Shown: positions 8,396-17,084 of the stretch, piece after piece
How the letters are laid out: each line of letters begins with the position of its first letter
How positions within the stretch are numbered: the first letter of the stretch is position 1
Origin: Alphaproteobacteria bacterium
GTDB taxonomy: Bacteria > Pseudomonadota > Alphaproteobacteria > Micavibrionales > Micavibrionaceae
DNA: 64,000 bases
Reading direction: 5' to 3'
Assembly (NCBI GenBank): GCA_021775965.1
Contig: JAJFGV010000071.1
Span: 58,649 to 122,648 of the forward strand
Notes under the pieces: model-generated
What the model saw: the letters and a program-made list of their open reading frames with translations, nothing else
Told to the model about the DNA's origin: nothing
Databases searched by the model: none
Translations under genes and position numbers: made by a program

Positions 8396-8785
8396 TTAAA
8401 ATTCACCCAGAACGGATGACATTTTTCCTTTTAAGGTCTCGGCATTAAAAGGTTTAACGATATAGTTATTCACCCCGGCCTGTTTGGCCGCGATCACATT
8501 TTCGGTCTTGCTTTCGGCTGTAATCATAATGAAAGGCATATCTTTGTAATTATCATTCGAACCACGTACCAATTTCAAAAGCTCAATGCCTGTCATCGGC
8601 TCCATGTTCCAGTCAGAAATAACAAGCCCGTATTCCTTGCCCTTAATCTTTTCAAGCGCCGCCGTGCCATCCGTGGCTTCATCAACGTTATTGAATCCAA
8701 GCTGCTTCAGCAGGTTTTTAATGATCCTAAGCATCGTTGTGTAATCATCCACGATCAGGATATTCATATTCATATCAACAGCCAC
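8396..8785 (-). CDS. cheY: Chemotaxis response regulator CheY
   Basis: A 129-residue single receiver domain. Acidic pocket Asp13/Asp14 (ILIVDDY), phosphoacceptor Asp58 (ISDWNMEPMTG), Thr89 (MITAES) and Lys111 (IVKPFN) are all present. Phosphorylated CheY binds FliM, encoded upstream at 10340, to switch rotation. I use GTG 8785 as start because GGGGAGAA lies just upstream with good spacing, giving MAVDMNMNILIVDDY; the ATG four codons later is the alternative. A CtrA-type promoter precedes it (8835-8862). Confidence 0.95.
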   Translation of the reverse strand: MAVDMNMNILIVDDYTTMLRIIKNLLKQLGFNNVDEATDGTAALEKIKGKEYGLVISDWNMEPMTGIELLKLVRGSNDNYKDMPFIMITAESKTENVIAAKQAGVNNYIVKPFNAETLKGKMSSVLGEF

Positions 8786-8834
8786 TTTGTTCTCCCCTAA
8801 TGCTAACAAATATTAAGATTTACGCAGCGAACAA

Positions 8835-8862
8835 GTATTATGAACCAAAAATGGTTAATCAA
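8835..8862 (-). promoter_or_regulatory. Putative CtrA-controlled promoter of cheY-cheZ-motB
   Basis: On the minus strand, TTGATT (8857-8862) and TAATAC (8835-8840) are separated by 16 bases as possible -35 and -10 boxes. TTAACCAT, a perfect CtrA half-site, overlaps the -35 end (8851-8858) and forms a small dyad AACCA/TGGTT. The ATG-proximal gap of about 50 bases would be the leader of cheY. Confidence 0.55.
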
Positions 8863-8957
8863 ACGTAAGTGTAAATGAAAAATGCAGAAAATGTAACGCA
8901 CTCTTGCTAAGGGTACACAAGAATGCAGCAAAAATTAAGCTTTAGAGACAGAAATCT

Positions 8958-9752
8958 CTAATTGCTTTGCGGTAATGACGGCAGTTGTTTCTGCTCTGCC
9001 AGCATGACGGTCACGGTGCGGGCGCGCTCAGGGTTCATTTTTGCCAAAACCGGAGATAATTTCCGCTCAGACATTTTGCCCAAAACAAGCACAAGAATAT
9101 CCAGATCGAGCGTATCAAAGATCCGTGCAGCATCCTTAGGCTTCATACCTTCGTATATTTTAACCAGGCTGGTTACACGTCCCTGCTCTTCATCAGATTG
9201 TTTTTCGAGCAGGGATTCGATTTCACCACGAAGCTGGGACAGCTCCTGAAATTTTCGATCCAGCTCTTTTTCAGCCGCGCGAAGCAAAGCCTCACGGGTG
9301 AGCATCATCTGCTCTTTCTTTACGATTTCCTTGCGCCGCTTGGATAGATCTTCAAACAGCTCCATCTTGACGTCCGTGTAATCAAGATCGGAATCACTGG
9401 CATCGCGCCAGTCTATATCGCCGCCTTTGTCTTCCTCTTCTTCATCATGGGAAGACTCTTTTTTTTCTTCTTTTTCTTCGGCGAATGTCAGTTGCGGGGA
9501 TTCTTCTTCCGCCGACGCATCAGCCTCTTCTTCTTCAGGGGCGCTGACACCCATCATGCTTTGTTCTTTCATTTCCTTTTTGGCAGTTTCTGCTTCGGCC
9601 GGCATTTCCGGTGGCTCGGCATCCACCTCTTCGACCGCCAACGCGGATTTCAAAGTTGAAAAACCAGTGGCAATTTCAATCACACGGAAAGAAAAGGCCA
9701 GCATCGCCACGAAAACCAGCAAAGGAATAATTCTAAAATTTGAAAGGGACAT
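8958..9752 (-). CDS. MotE-like flagellar motility protein (MgtE N-domain)
   Basis: A 264-residue protein with an N-terminal membrane helix (about 8-28), a long Glu-rich acidic stretch (40-115), a coiled coil (130-185) and a C-terminal helical domain (VKIYEGMKPKDAARIFDTLD, KMNPERARTVTVMLAE) typical of the MgtE N-terminal superfamily. This architecture matches MotE, a chaperone that stabilises the flagellar protein MotC in rhizobia. MotC itself is not recognised here; the neighbouring MotB-like protein is one candidate partner. It is followed by a gap of about 170 bases holding the cheY promoter. Confidence 0.8.
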   Translation of the reverse strand: MSLSNFRIIPLLVFVAMLAFSFRVIEIATGFSTLKSALAVEEVDAEPPEMPAEAETAKKEMKEQSMMGVSAPEEEEADASAEEESPQLTFAEEKEEKKESSHDEEEEDKGGDIDWRDASDSDLDYTDVKMELFEDLSKRRKEIVKKEQMMLTREALLRAAEKELDRKFQELSQLRGEIESLLEKQSDEEQGRVTSLVKIYEGMKPKDAARIFDTLDLDILVLVLGKMSERKLSPVLAKMNPERARTVTVMLAEQKQLPSLPQSN

Positions 9753-9755
9753 AGC

Positions 9756-10343
9756 CTAACGCCCCCCGTCAGAAGATTTTCTCTTCAGGTTTTGTTGCAG
9801 CGCCTGAAACAACTCCCTTTCGGCCCGGCTTTGCAGGTCAGCGGGAACATCGCTGTCAATATCTTCGTCACCCCAGGCGGAGGTCTCTTCCTCTTCAAAG
9901 GGTTGCTCGAAATCACGATCCTGAATCAAAAACGGTGAATCCGATACATCGTCAGAATTATCGGGCGTAGCAACCCGCTTGAGGTCATCCGGCGCATGTC
10001 CGGTGTAACGACTAGAACTGCCTTCCGCCAGATTTTCCAAACGCCGCGCCAGATTGTTTCCGGTTTCATTCATAAGCTGAAGCTCGTCGGCCAGAGCTAC
10101 GGATTCATTGATCCGCTCCTGAAGTTTTTCGCCGGAACTGTTACCAGCAGCCTTAAGTCCTACAATCGCGCTATTGGCCTGGTCTATATTTTTGGATAGC
10201 GCCACCACAATATTTTTCATTTCATCTCTTTGCACACGAAAATTATTAAGGCTTTTGGAAAGGCGCATGGCGTAATAGATGGTCATCCCCAGAAACACAA
10301 GAACAACAATGTCTAAAATAATACTCAGCAAGACCCCACTCAT
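9756..10343 (-). CDS. DUF6468-type membrane-anchored coiled-coil protein
   Basis: A 195-residue protein with one N-terminal membrane helix (residues 4-25, VLLSIILDIVVLVFLGMTIYY), a helical stretch (SLNNFRVQRDEMKNIVVALS, then NIDQANSAIVGLK) and an acidic, probably disordered tail. This organisation and the position after fliM match the DUF6468 family found in alphaproteobacterial flagellar clusters; its biochemical role is unknown to me. Its ATG overlaps the fliM stop (ATGA), so the two are translationally coupled. Confidence 0.75.
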   Translation of the reverse strand: MSGVLLSIILDIVVLVFLGMTIYYAMRLSKSLNNFRVQRDEMKNIVVALSKNIDQANSAIVGLKAAGNSSGEKLQERINESVALADELQLMNETGNNLARRLENLAEGSSSRYTGHAPDDLKRVATPDNSDDVSDSPFLIQDRDFEQPFEEEETSAWGDEDIDSDVPADLQSRAERELFQALQQNLKRKSSDGGR

Positions 10344-11482
10344 TCATCGCTCCCTTTTTCAGGTGGAATATAATTTTCAATGCGAACAGCAATATTGCCC
10401 TGGCGCTGTCCCACCGGCCCCCTGAACATCGGGAAGTGCCCGCAACGCATCTCGAGATCTTCTTCTGTGTTCGTGGTCAGCATCACCTGCGTTCCGATCT
10501 TCCAGTTTAACATCTCACCCAAAGGCAAAGTTATTTCACCCAAAATAGCCTGAAGCTGAATATCGGTTTTATAAAGCTCCTCGGTCAGGTGGCTTTCCCA
10601 AATGGAGTCACGGCCAAATTTTTCACCCATGAACATCTGGAGAAGCAACTCCCGAATAGGCTCGAGCGTTGCGTAAGGAATGAGAACCTCGACGCGGCCA
10701 CCGCGATCACCCATATCAACGCGCAAGCGTGCCAACACACAGGCATTGCCGCTTTGTGAGATGGTGGCAAAACGCGGATTGGTTTCCATGCGATCAAGAT
10801 TAAAACTCACCGGAGACAACGGATCAAACGCCGAGGACAGATCGCCAAGTGTGACCTGCACCATTTTTTCCACGAGCTTGGACTCAATGGTGGTATAGGG
10901 GCGCCCTTCGACACGGATGGAGGGCGTTCCTTTCCGCCCACCAAGCAACACATCAACAATCGAATAAATTAGCGCGCTATCGGTCACCAGAAGGCCATTA
11001 TTGTCCCATTCTTCCGCCTTAAAGACCGAAAGCATGGCCGGCAGTGGGATTGAATTCATGTAATCGCCAAAACGAACCGTTGAAACCTGGTCGAGTGAAA
11101 CCTCGACATTGTCCGTGGTCAAATTCCGCAGAGATGTCGACATCAGGCGCACCAGCCGATCGAACACAATATCGAGCATCGGCAGGCGTTCATAATTCAC
11201 CATCGCCGAATTGATCAGCGCCATGACGCCGGAGGTTTCACCACCGCCAGCAGCGTCATCGTCAAAACCTAAAAGAGAATCAATTTCTTCCTGATTGAGA
11301 ATACGGGTGCCACCCTCTTCTCCTTCATCCTCGCCTTCACCGTCAAAATCTGGCACAGCATCGGCATCGACCACAGATTCGCCATCGCCGTCTTCGTCGC
11401 CGGCCATGGTTTCCCATTCATCCATCATGGCCTTTTCTTCGGCGCTCATTTCTTCGGTTTCAGTACCGGTATCGTCGCTCAT
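10340..11482 (-). CDS. fliM: Flagellar motor switch protein FliM
   Basis: A 380-residue C-ring protein. The CheY-binding motif ILNQEEIDSLLG sits at residues 61-72 rather than at the very N-terminus, because an acidic extension of about 60 residues precedes it. The middle domain that contacts FliG follows (LPMLDIVFDRLVRLMSTSLR), and the C-terminal SpoA domain (LPLGEMLNWKIGTQVML) pairs with FliN. The N-terminal extension is rich in Asp, Glu and Gly and is probably flexible. The next gene's start overlaps its stop. Confidence 0.97.
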   Translation of the reverse strand: MSDDTGTETEEMSAEEKAMMDEWETMAGDEDGDGESVVDADAVPDFDGEGEDEGEEGGTRILNQEEIDSLLGFDDDAAGGGETSGVMALINSAMVNYERLPMLDIVFDRLVRLMSTSLRNLTTDNVEVSLDQVSTVRFGDYMNSIPLPAMLSVFKAEEWDNNGLLVTDSALIYSIVDVLLGGRKGTPSIRVEGRPYTTIESKLVEKMVQVTLGDLSSAFDPLSPVSFNLDRMETNPRFATISQSGNACVLARLRVDMGDRGGRVEVLIPYATLEPIRELLLQMFMGEKFGRDSIWESHLTEELYKTDIQLQAILGEITLPLGEMLNWKIGTQVMLTTNTEEDLEMRCGHFPMFRGPVGQRQGNIAVRIENYIPPEKGSDE

Positions 11483-11579
11483 GCCTGACCTTATTTATAT
11501 ATTGGCGGTTAAGACTTTATATGTAGTTTACACCACGCAAAATCTATGCCGATTCCTTAACTTCACGCTTATTATAGCA

Positions 11580-12254
11580 TTATTGGATCAAAATTTCCTG
11601 AAACAGCACATCTTTGATCTCGATAGGGGCCGCCGCCTGATTCACGCGCCATAAAAGCTCCATCTGCAACCTGTAAATACCTGCACTACCACGCAAATCC
11701 TTAACCCTGAGCTCCCGCAGATAAGTCTGGAACTGATCAACAACGCGGGGGATAACAGCTTCTACCGCAGCCAATTCCCCTGGATTTACCAGCTCCAGTT
11801 GTACCGTAAGTCTTAAATAACGTGGATTGCCGTCCTGGGTATTCAGGTTCACGATCATGGTTGGGATTTCTAAAAACGCCGAACCGCCACCGCCATGTCC
11901 GTCATCGCCACCATGACCGCCGCCACCTTTTTTCTTTCCGTGGCCGTCATCTTCCTTTTCTTTCTTAACCATGACTGGTTCGCCGTGCTCGTCCAGCACA
12001 GGTTCGCCATGCTCATCAAGCATAACTTCTTCGGCGCTTACGCCCAGCAAACCATCCAGCATGCCTGAGAAATACAAACCGGCCCCTGTGCCGCCCAGCA
12101 AAAGCAGAGGAACAACGACAAACAGAACGATTTTCTTGGCATCAAAACCGCCCTTGCCTTCGCCATCTTCACCTTCGGCTCCCTCTTCACCCTCACCGTC
12201 TTCGGCATCTTGTTCGGGGGCATCTTCTTCTTTTGGGTCTTCGTCGTCGGCCAT
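11580..12254 (-). CDS. fliL: Flagellar basal-body-associated protein FliL
   Basis: A 224-residue single-pass membrane protein. After an acidic cytoplasmic segment (residues 1-38), a membrane helix (IVLFVVVPLLLLGGTGAGL) leads to a low-complexity periplasmic linker with a duplicated LDEHGEPV unit and a His/Gly-rich stretch. The C-terminal FliL domain follows (FLEIPTMIVNLNTQDGNPRYL ... VLFQEILIQ, broken here for length). FliL rings surround the stator and raise torque. The ATG at 12254 is preceded by GGAAAAACC. First gene of the leftward fliL-fliM block. Confidence 0.92.
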   Translation of the reverse strand: MADDEDPKEEDAPEQDAEDGEGEEGAEGEDGEGKGGFDAKKIVLFVVVPLLLLGGTGAGLYFSGMLDGLLGVSAEEVMLDEHGEPVLDEHGEPVMVKKEKEDDGHGKKKGGGGHGGDDGHGGGGSAFLEIPTMIVNLNTQDGNPRYLRLTVQLELVNPGELAAVEAVIPRVVDQFQTYLRELRVKDLRGSAGIYRLQMELLWRVNQAAAPIEIKDVLFQEILIQ

Positions 12255-12575
12255 CGGTTTTTCCAGTCTGCTCAAATTAAATACGGGTTCAAACGCAGCA
12301 ATCACATAGTAGCGGATAATAAAACAAATGCACATAACGGTCTAACAGCCATGAACAGAGTTATGAAGAGATTTGGGGGAAATTTTTGCCGGAAGGCACA
12401 ATCGTACCGCGAAACATGTCTTGCCCCCCTCAAAAACGATCCACAGAAATCATACTAAACCATTGATTTATAGTCATTATTTATTCTGGCACAGCCTATG
12501 CAAGGTATCTCCTGCGCATATGTGAAAACACAGCGTCAAAAAAACAGATTTTGAGATGGGTAAAGGAATCTCCGT
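12255..12575. promoter_or_regulatory. Divergent control region between fliL and flgF
   Basis: A 321-base gene-free region. It holds the sigma-54 promoter of flgF (12487-12502, listed separately) and must hold the leftward fliL promoter. I could not identify convincing -35/-10 or CtrA boxes for fliL. No open reading frame here has both a ribosome binding site and plausible protein sequence. Confidence 0.5.
12487..12502 (+). promoter_or_regulatory. Sigma-54 (-24/-12) promoter for flgF-flgG-flgA-flgH
   Basis: TGGCACAGCCTATGCA matches the consensus TGGCAC-N5-TTGCW at every invariant base; only the first T of TTGC is A. The flgF ATG lies 74 bases downstream. In Caulobacter the flgF operon is a sigma-54, FlbD-dependent class, which agrees with flbD and fliX being present here. 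Confidence 0.8.
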
Positions 12576-13301
12576 ATGGAAAACAGTATTTATATAGGCT
12601 TGTCGAAGCAGGTCGTTCTCCAACGCAATATGGACATTATCGCCAATAATGTGGCGAATATGAACACCAACGGCTATCGCGGTCAAAATATGATCTTTTC
12701 CGAATATATTTCTGACCCGAAAGGGCAAGACGACCCCCTGTCTTTTGTCATTGATCATGGACAGTATCAAATTACCGATCCCGGCTCGATCCGCATCACG
12801 GAAAATCCACTTGATGTTTCCCTGACCGGCCCCGGCTTTTTGGGTATTCAAGCCCCGGATGGTGAAGTTGCCTATTCCCGCGATGGCCATTTCCAGCAAG
12901 GTTTGGATGGCGCGCTTGTCACCGGATCAGGTCTGGCGGTGGTTGATCAGGGTGGCTCACCGATCATCCTTCCGCCCGGCTCCACGGAAATCAACATCGA
13001 TAAAAAAGGGATTATTTCCAATCAGGATGGTGCGGTTGGCCAGCTGATGGTTGTTGAATTTGAGGATATTCAAAAACTCGAGCAGCTCGGGAACAATCTC
13101 TACAGAACGGATACGCCGCCAACACCGGCAGAAAAAACAACCGTCACACAAGGCACTTTGGAAACATCGAATATCAAACCCGTGATTGAGATGACGCGCA
13201 TGATCGCGACGCTGCGCGAATTTCAGGGCGTACAAAAAGTTTTACAAACAGAAAATGAAAGATTGCGCGGGGCCATACAAAGGCTGACGCAAAGTAGATA
13301 A
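12576..13301 (+). CDS. flgF: Flagellar basal-body rod protein FlgF
   Basis: A 241-residue rod protein with the N-terminal motif MDIIANNVANMNTNGYRG (about 19-36), the central domain TGPGFLGIQAPDGEVAYSRD, and the C-terminal motif GTLETSNIKPVIEMTRMIAT. FlgF forms part of the rod between FlgB/C and FlgG. The ATG has AAGGA eight bases upstream. First gene of a four-gene operon, followed by flgG after 27 bases. Confidence 0.95.
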   Translation: MENSIYIGLSKQVVLQRNMDIIANNVANMNTNGYRGQNMIFSEYISDPKGQDDPLSFVIDHGQYQITDPGSIRITENPLDVSLTGPGFLGIQAPDGEVAYSRDGHFQQGLDGALVTGSGLAVVDQGGSPIILPPGSTEINIDKKGIISNQDGAVGQLMVVEFEDIQKLEQLGNNLYRTDTPPTPAEKTTVTQGTLETSNIKPVIEMTRMIATLREFQGVQKVLQTENERLRGAIQRLTQSR

Positions 13302-13328
13302 GAATTTTAATATAAAGGAGAGACTAAA

Positions 13329-14114
13329 ATGAGATCTTTGGATATCGGCGCAACGGGAATGCTGGCCCAACAAATGAATGTGGATGTCATTTCCAACAAC
13401 ATCGCCAATATGACGACGACCGGATATAAACGCCGCCGCGCTGCCTTTCAGGATTTGATTTATCAAAACATTGATCGCCCCGGCTCGACGTCTTCGGATG
13501 TCGGCTCCATTGTGCCTTCGGGTATTCAGCTTGGTCTGGGTGTGCGCCCGGCCGCCGTTTATCGTTTGCATGAGCAAGGCGCGATCCGCATTACCGAGAA
13601 CCCGCTTGATCTGGCGATTACTGGCGATGGATTTTTTCAAATACAAATGCCAAGCGGCGAAACAGCGTATACACGTGACGGGACATTCCAGGTGAATGAA
13701 AATGGCGAACTTGTCACCAATCAGGGCTTCCTGGTTGATCCGGGCATTACCATTCCCGACGATGCCATTGACATTGATATCAGTGAAGAAGGCGAGGTTT
13801 TGGTTAATATTCAGGGCCAGACCGCCACTTCAAATCTTGGGCAAATTCAACTGGCAACGTTTATCAACCCGGCCGGCCTTGATGCTATCGGCGATAACTT
13901 ACTGCTGGAAACAGATGCGTCTGGATCACCAACCACCGGCAATCCCGGTCAGGATCAGTTTGGCCGCGTTCGTCAGGCTGCTTTGGAGCAATCAAACGTC
14001 AATGTGGTTGAAGAAATTACATTGCTGATTACAGCGCAGCGTTCATACGAGATGAATTCGAGCGTGATTTCGACGACAGATGAAATGATGCAAACCGTAA
14101 CGCAACTTCGTTAA
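13329..14114 (+). CDS. flgG: Flagellar distal rod protein FlgG
   Basis: A 261-residue protein, the usual FlgG length. Motifs: VISNNIANMTTTGYKRRR at the N-terminus, the FlgG-specific QDLIYQ segment, TGDGFFQIQMPSGETAYTRD in the centre, and ALEQSNVNVVEEITLLITAQ at the C-terminus. FlgG forms the distal rod passing through the P and L rings. An AAAGGAGAG ribosome binding site precedes the ATG. It lies between flgF and flgA in the conserved order. Confidence 0.97.
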   Translation: MRSLDIGATGMLAQQMNVDVISNNIANMTTTGYKRRRAAFQDLIYQNIDRPGSTSSDVGSIVPSGIQLGLGVRPAAVYRLHEQGAIRITENPLDLAITGDGFFQIQMPSGETAYTRDGTFQVNENGELVTNQGFLVDPGITIPDDAIDIDISEEGEVLVNIQGQTATSNLGQIQLATFINPAGLDAIGDNLLLETDASGSPTTGNPGQDQFGRVRQAALEQSNVNVVEEITLLITAQRSYEMNSSVISTTDEMMQTVTQLR

Positions 14115-14145
14115 TTCGGTGAGCAAGAAACAGGAGTAGGGTAAA

Positions 14146-15126
14146 ATGAACAATGTAAAATCAATCTGGAACGACTGGAGCATCGCGCTTCGCACCATGG
14201 TTGTGACATTATCCTTGTTCGTGGGTGCCCTGCTCCTGCTGACCACATCGCAATCCGCATATGCTGTCGGCCTCAAGGAAAACAGCATCGTGACGGATAA
14301 CACCATCAAGCTGGGTGATGTTTTTTACGGCCTGCCGAGCAACGAAAATAAAGTGCTCGGCCCGGCCCCGCGTCCCGGCACAGAGATGGTACTCAATGCC
14401 CGCACATTAATGCGCATTGCCATCGCGCTTGATTTGCCATGGCGCCCGGCCAGCTCTGCCGATTATGTGGTTCTCAGCCGCGCCGCAACGCTGATTGGTC
14501 ATGAGCAGATTGAAGATGGGTTGAAAGAGGCTTTGATCGAAAAGGGGCTAAAGGGAAAATACAATCTAAAATTTTCCAGTGAGCATACTGAAATTGTTTT
14601 GCCCAAAGACCAGCCCGGAAGTTTTGAAATCACCAGCATCAGTTTCGATCCGAAGAAAGACTGGTTCGAAGCCGATATTGTCGCCCCGTCAAAAAACAAT
14701 CCGATCCACCGCGCCCGCGTCAGCGGTCAGGTCGAGCGCCTCACCAGCATTCCTGTCCTCAGCAATGCACTGCATAAGGGAACCATCATTGGCAAACGCG
14801 ATATTGAATTTATCGACATTCCCAGCCGTAGCGTCAACCATGACTACATCACCAATGCCGAAGACTTAAGAGGGATGACGCCGCGCCGTATCCTTCATGC
14901 CGGCAAGCCTATTCAGACAAGCGAAGTGCAAGCGCCACGTATTGTTGAACGCGGTGATTTCGTCACGATGGTTTTTGACGACGGCCTGCTCAACCTGACC
15001 GCCAAAGGCAAAGCCCTTGAGAACGGCGCCAAAGGCGATTTGATCCGCGTCGTGAATACCGGCAGCAACCGCACCGTTGAAGCGCTTGTAACAGCCGAGC
15101 GAGAAGTGACCGTACAACCGAACTAG
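14146..15126 (+). CDS. flgA: Flagellar P-ring assembly chaperone FlgA
   Basis: A 326-residue periplasmic protein with a long signal sequence ending near SAYA (residue 40). The C-terminal two thirds include a SAF-type domain (IPVLSNALHKGTIIGKRDIE, then MTPRRILHAGKPIQTSEV) and the terminal beta domain (GDLIRVVNTGSNRTVEALV), as in FlgA. FlgA helps FlgI polymerise into the P ring around the rod. It follows flgG by 31 bases and precedes flgH, the order known from Caulobacter and relatives. It is longer than the enterobacterial FlgA because of an extra N-terminal domain. Confidence 0.93.
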   Translation: MNNVKSIWNDWSIALRTMVVTLSLFVGALLLLTTSQSAYAVGLKENSIVTDNTIKLGDVFYGLPSNENKVLGPAPRPGTEMVLNARTLMRIAIALDLPWRPASSADYVVLSRAATLIGHEQIEDGLKEALIEKGLKGKYNLKFSSEHTEIVLPKDQPGSFEITSISFDPKKDWFEADIVAPSKNNPIHRARVSGQVERLTSIPVLSNALHKGTIIGKRDIEFIDIPSRSVNHDYITNAEDLRGMTPRRILHAGKPIQTSEVQAPRIVERGDFVTMVFDDGLLNLTAKGKALENGAKGDLIRVVNTGSNRTVEALVTAEREVTVQPN

Positions 15127-15144
15127 TAGAAAGAGGTTTAAGCA

Positions 15145-15909
15145 ATGCGTAATGATGATGATAAAAACAATTACCTAAAGACCGGGTTTACCCTGCTGGC
15201 GTGTATGGCACTATCAGCCTGCGGCGCATCAGAACGCATCGCACAAATCGGCAAAGCGCCGGAAGTCGGGGAAATTGTCAATCCAACCACGCAAGCAAGT
15301 TACCAGCCGGTCAGCCTGCCTATGCCGGCACCACAAAATGTTGTGCGGCAGAAAAATTCTCTCTGGCAATCAGACCGCGTGACATTTTTTAAAGATCAGC
15401 GCGCCGCCAATGTTGGCGACATTATTACCGTGATGATTGAAATTGATGACAAGGCGGAAATCGACAACCAAACCGACCGCTCAAGATCGGCCGGTGAAGA
15501 CGCCGGATTGAACACCCTGCTCGGCTATGAACAGGCGCTGGCAGAAATTCTGCCCGAAGCCATTAGCAACACAGATCTGGCCAATTTTGATTCTACGTCC
15601 AATTACCAGGGTCAGGGCACCACAGACCGCGAAGAAAAAATTGAGCTTATGATGGCCGCTCTCATTATGCAGCTATTGCCCAACGGCAACATGGTGATCC
15701 ATGGTCGCCAGGAAGCTGTGGTCAATTACGAGAAACGCATACTGGAAATTGATGGCGTTATCCGCCCCGAAGACATCACAACGAGCAACACGATTTCGTA
15801 TGAGAAAATTGCAGAAGCAAGAATTGTCTATGGCGGCGAAGGCCAGATCACGGATATGCAGCAGCCAAGATATGGCCAACAGCTCTACGACATTATTTTC
15901 CCGTTTTAG
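15145..15909 (+). CDS. flgH: Flagellar L-ring lipoprotein FlgH
   Basis: A 254-residue outer-membrane lipoprotein. The lipobox ALSAC ends at Cys26, though an earlier LLAC is also possible. The mature part has the FlgH motifs NSLWQSDRVTFFKDQRAANV, DIITVMIEIDDKAEI and NGNMVIHGRQEAVVNYEKR, ending RYGQQLYDIIFPF. It builds the L ring in the outer membrane. AAAGAGG precedes the ATG. Last gene of the flgF operon; a terminator follows at 15947. Confidence 0.96.
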   Translation: MRNDDDKNNYLKTGFTLLACMALSACGASERIAQIGKAPEVGEIVNPTTQASYQPVSLPMPAPQNVVRQKNSLWQSDRVTFFKDQRAANVGDIITVMIEIDDKAEIDNQTDRSRSAGEDAGLNTLLGYEQALAEILPEAISNTDLANFDSTSNYQGQGTTDREEKIELMMAALIMQLLPNGNMVIHGRQEAVVNYEKRILEIDGVIRPEDITTSNTISYEKIAEARIVYGGEGQITDMQQPRYGQQLYDIIFPF

Positions 15910-15946
15910 GTCGCTAGAACAAGAAAGTTTACCCACCCAACTCTTC

Positions 15947-15977
15947 CCGGCCCTTCGCAACAGGGGCCGGTTTTTTT
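15947..15977 (+). terminator. Rho-independent terminator of the flgF-flgH operon
   Basis: CCGGCCC (15947-15953) pairs with GGGCCGG (15964-15970) across a ten-base loop, followed directly by seven T residues. It sits just after flgH and before the convergent DksA-like gene. Confidence 0.9.
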
Positions 15978-15982
15978 ATGAG

Positions 15983-17002
15983 CTAGTCGTCGCGCTGGGT
16001 TTTTTCCATGCGCTCGTGGCGTTCTTGTGCTTCGATGCTGAGGGTTGCATTGGGGCGGGCGATCAGGCGGGCGATTGAAATCGGCTCGCCGGTTTCTTCG
16101 CAGTAGCCGTATTCACCTTCATCAATGCGCTCGAGGGTCTGATTGATCTTGGAAATCAATTTGCGTTCGCGGTCACGGGTCCGCAGCTCTAGCGCATGAT
16201 CGGTCTCCGCAGAGGCACGATCCGCCAGATCAGGCTTTTGCAATTCTGTTTCCTGCAATATTTCCTTGATCGTTGTCTCCGATTCACGAATAAGCTCTTC
16301 GCGCCATTTGATAAGCTGCAGCCTGAAAAACCCAAGCATAACCGGGTTCATGAACTCACCTTTGTCTTTTTCCGGATCGTAATCCGGTGGCACAGTCACG
16401 CCGCTTATCTTGCTGACCTTGCGGACAGGTTTTGGCTTAACGGGCGCTACGGGCAAGACCGGATCCTTGAGCTCGCTTTTCTTTGGCGGACCCTTTGGCG
16501 CCAATGGTTTTTTAGGAGCTTCTTTCTTTGCAGCCGCCTTGGTCGTGGTTGTCTTTTTCGCGGCTTTCGGTGTTACGGTTTTTGTCTTTGTCACGGGTAC
16601 CCTCTTTACAGTTGTTTTTTTAGCAGGAGCAGCCTTCTTCACAGGTGCTTTTTTCTTCACGACTTTTTTAGCCGGCTTTTTTGCGACTACTTTTTTCTTG
16701 GGCGCAGCCTTCTTCACGATCTTTTTCTTTGGGACAGCCTTCTTCTTTGTGGCCGGTTTTTTGGACGTTACTTTTTTGACGGCCTTTTTGATCGCCTTTT
16801 TCACAGCCGTACTTTTCTTTGTTGTCTTCTTGGCAGTCGCTTTCTTTGCAGGCGCCTTCTTCTTGGCCACAATCTTTTTGGCCGATGTTTTCTTTTTCAC
16901 GGCGGCCTTTTTAGCAGGTTTTTTGGCAGGCGTTTTTTTCGCCGGTGCCTTCTTGGCCGGTTTTTTCTTCGCTGCGCTGGATTTTGCCTTTGCTTTAGCC
17001 AT
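15983..17002 (-). CDS. DksA/TraR-type transcription factor with a histone-H1-like Lys/Ala-rich N-terminus
   Basis: A 339-residue protein in two parts. Residues 1 to about 190 are repeats of the type AKKAPAKK/KKAAPKKK, strongly basic and H1-like, likely to bind DNA or be disordered. The C-terminal part of about 120 residues is DksA: coiled-coil tip with Asp-Leu-Ala-Asp-Arg-Ala, ELRTRDRERKLISKINQTL, and a zinc-finger-like segment GYCEETGEPISIARLIARP. Only one of the four zinc Cys remains, as in other alphaproteobacterial DksA. DksA binds the RNA polymerase secondary channel. The ATG at 17002 (MAKAKAKS) has GGGGA nine bases upstream; five codons of in-frame upstream sequence are unlikely to be translated. 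Confidence 0.85.
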   Translation of the reverse strand: MAKAKAKSSAAKKKPAKKAPAKKTPAKKPAKKAAVKKKTSAKKIVAKKKAPAKKATAKKTTKKSTAVKKAIKKAVKKVTSKKPATKKKAVPKKKIVKKAAPKKKVVAKKPAKKVVKKKAPVKKAAPAKKTTVKRVPVTKTKTVTPKAAKKTTTTKAAAKKEAPKKPLAPKGPPKKSELKDPVLPVAPVKPKPVRKVSKISGVTVPPDYDPEKDKGEFMNPVMLGFFRLQLIKWREELIRESETTIKEILQETELQKPDLADRASAETDHALELRTRDRERKLISKINQTLERIDEGEYGYCEETGEPISIARLIARPNATLSIEAQERHERMEKTQRDD

Positions 17003-17084
17003 GGTCTTTATCCCCATAAATCAACTCAAGAGCCAAAAACGAAGAAGAAATATACGTTCGGTTGAAGGGAAAAAGCAACAATTT

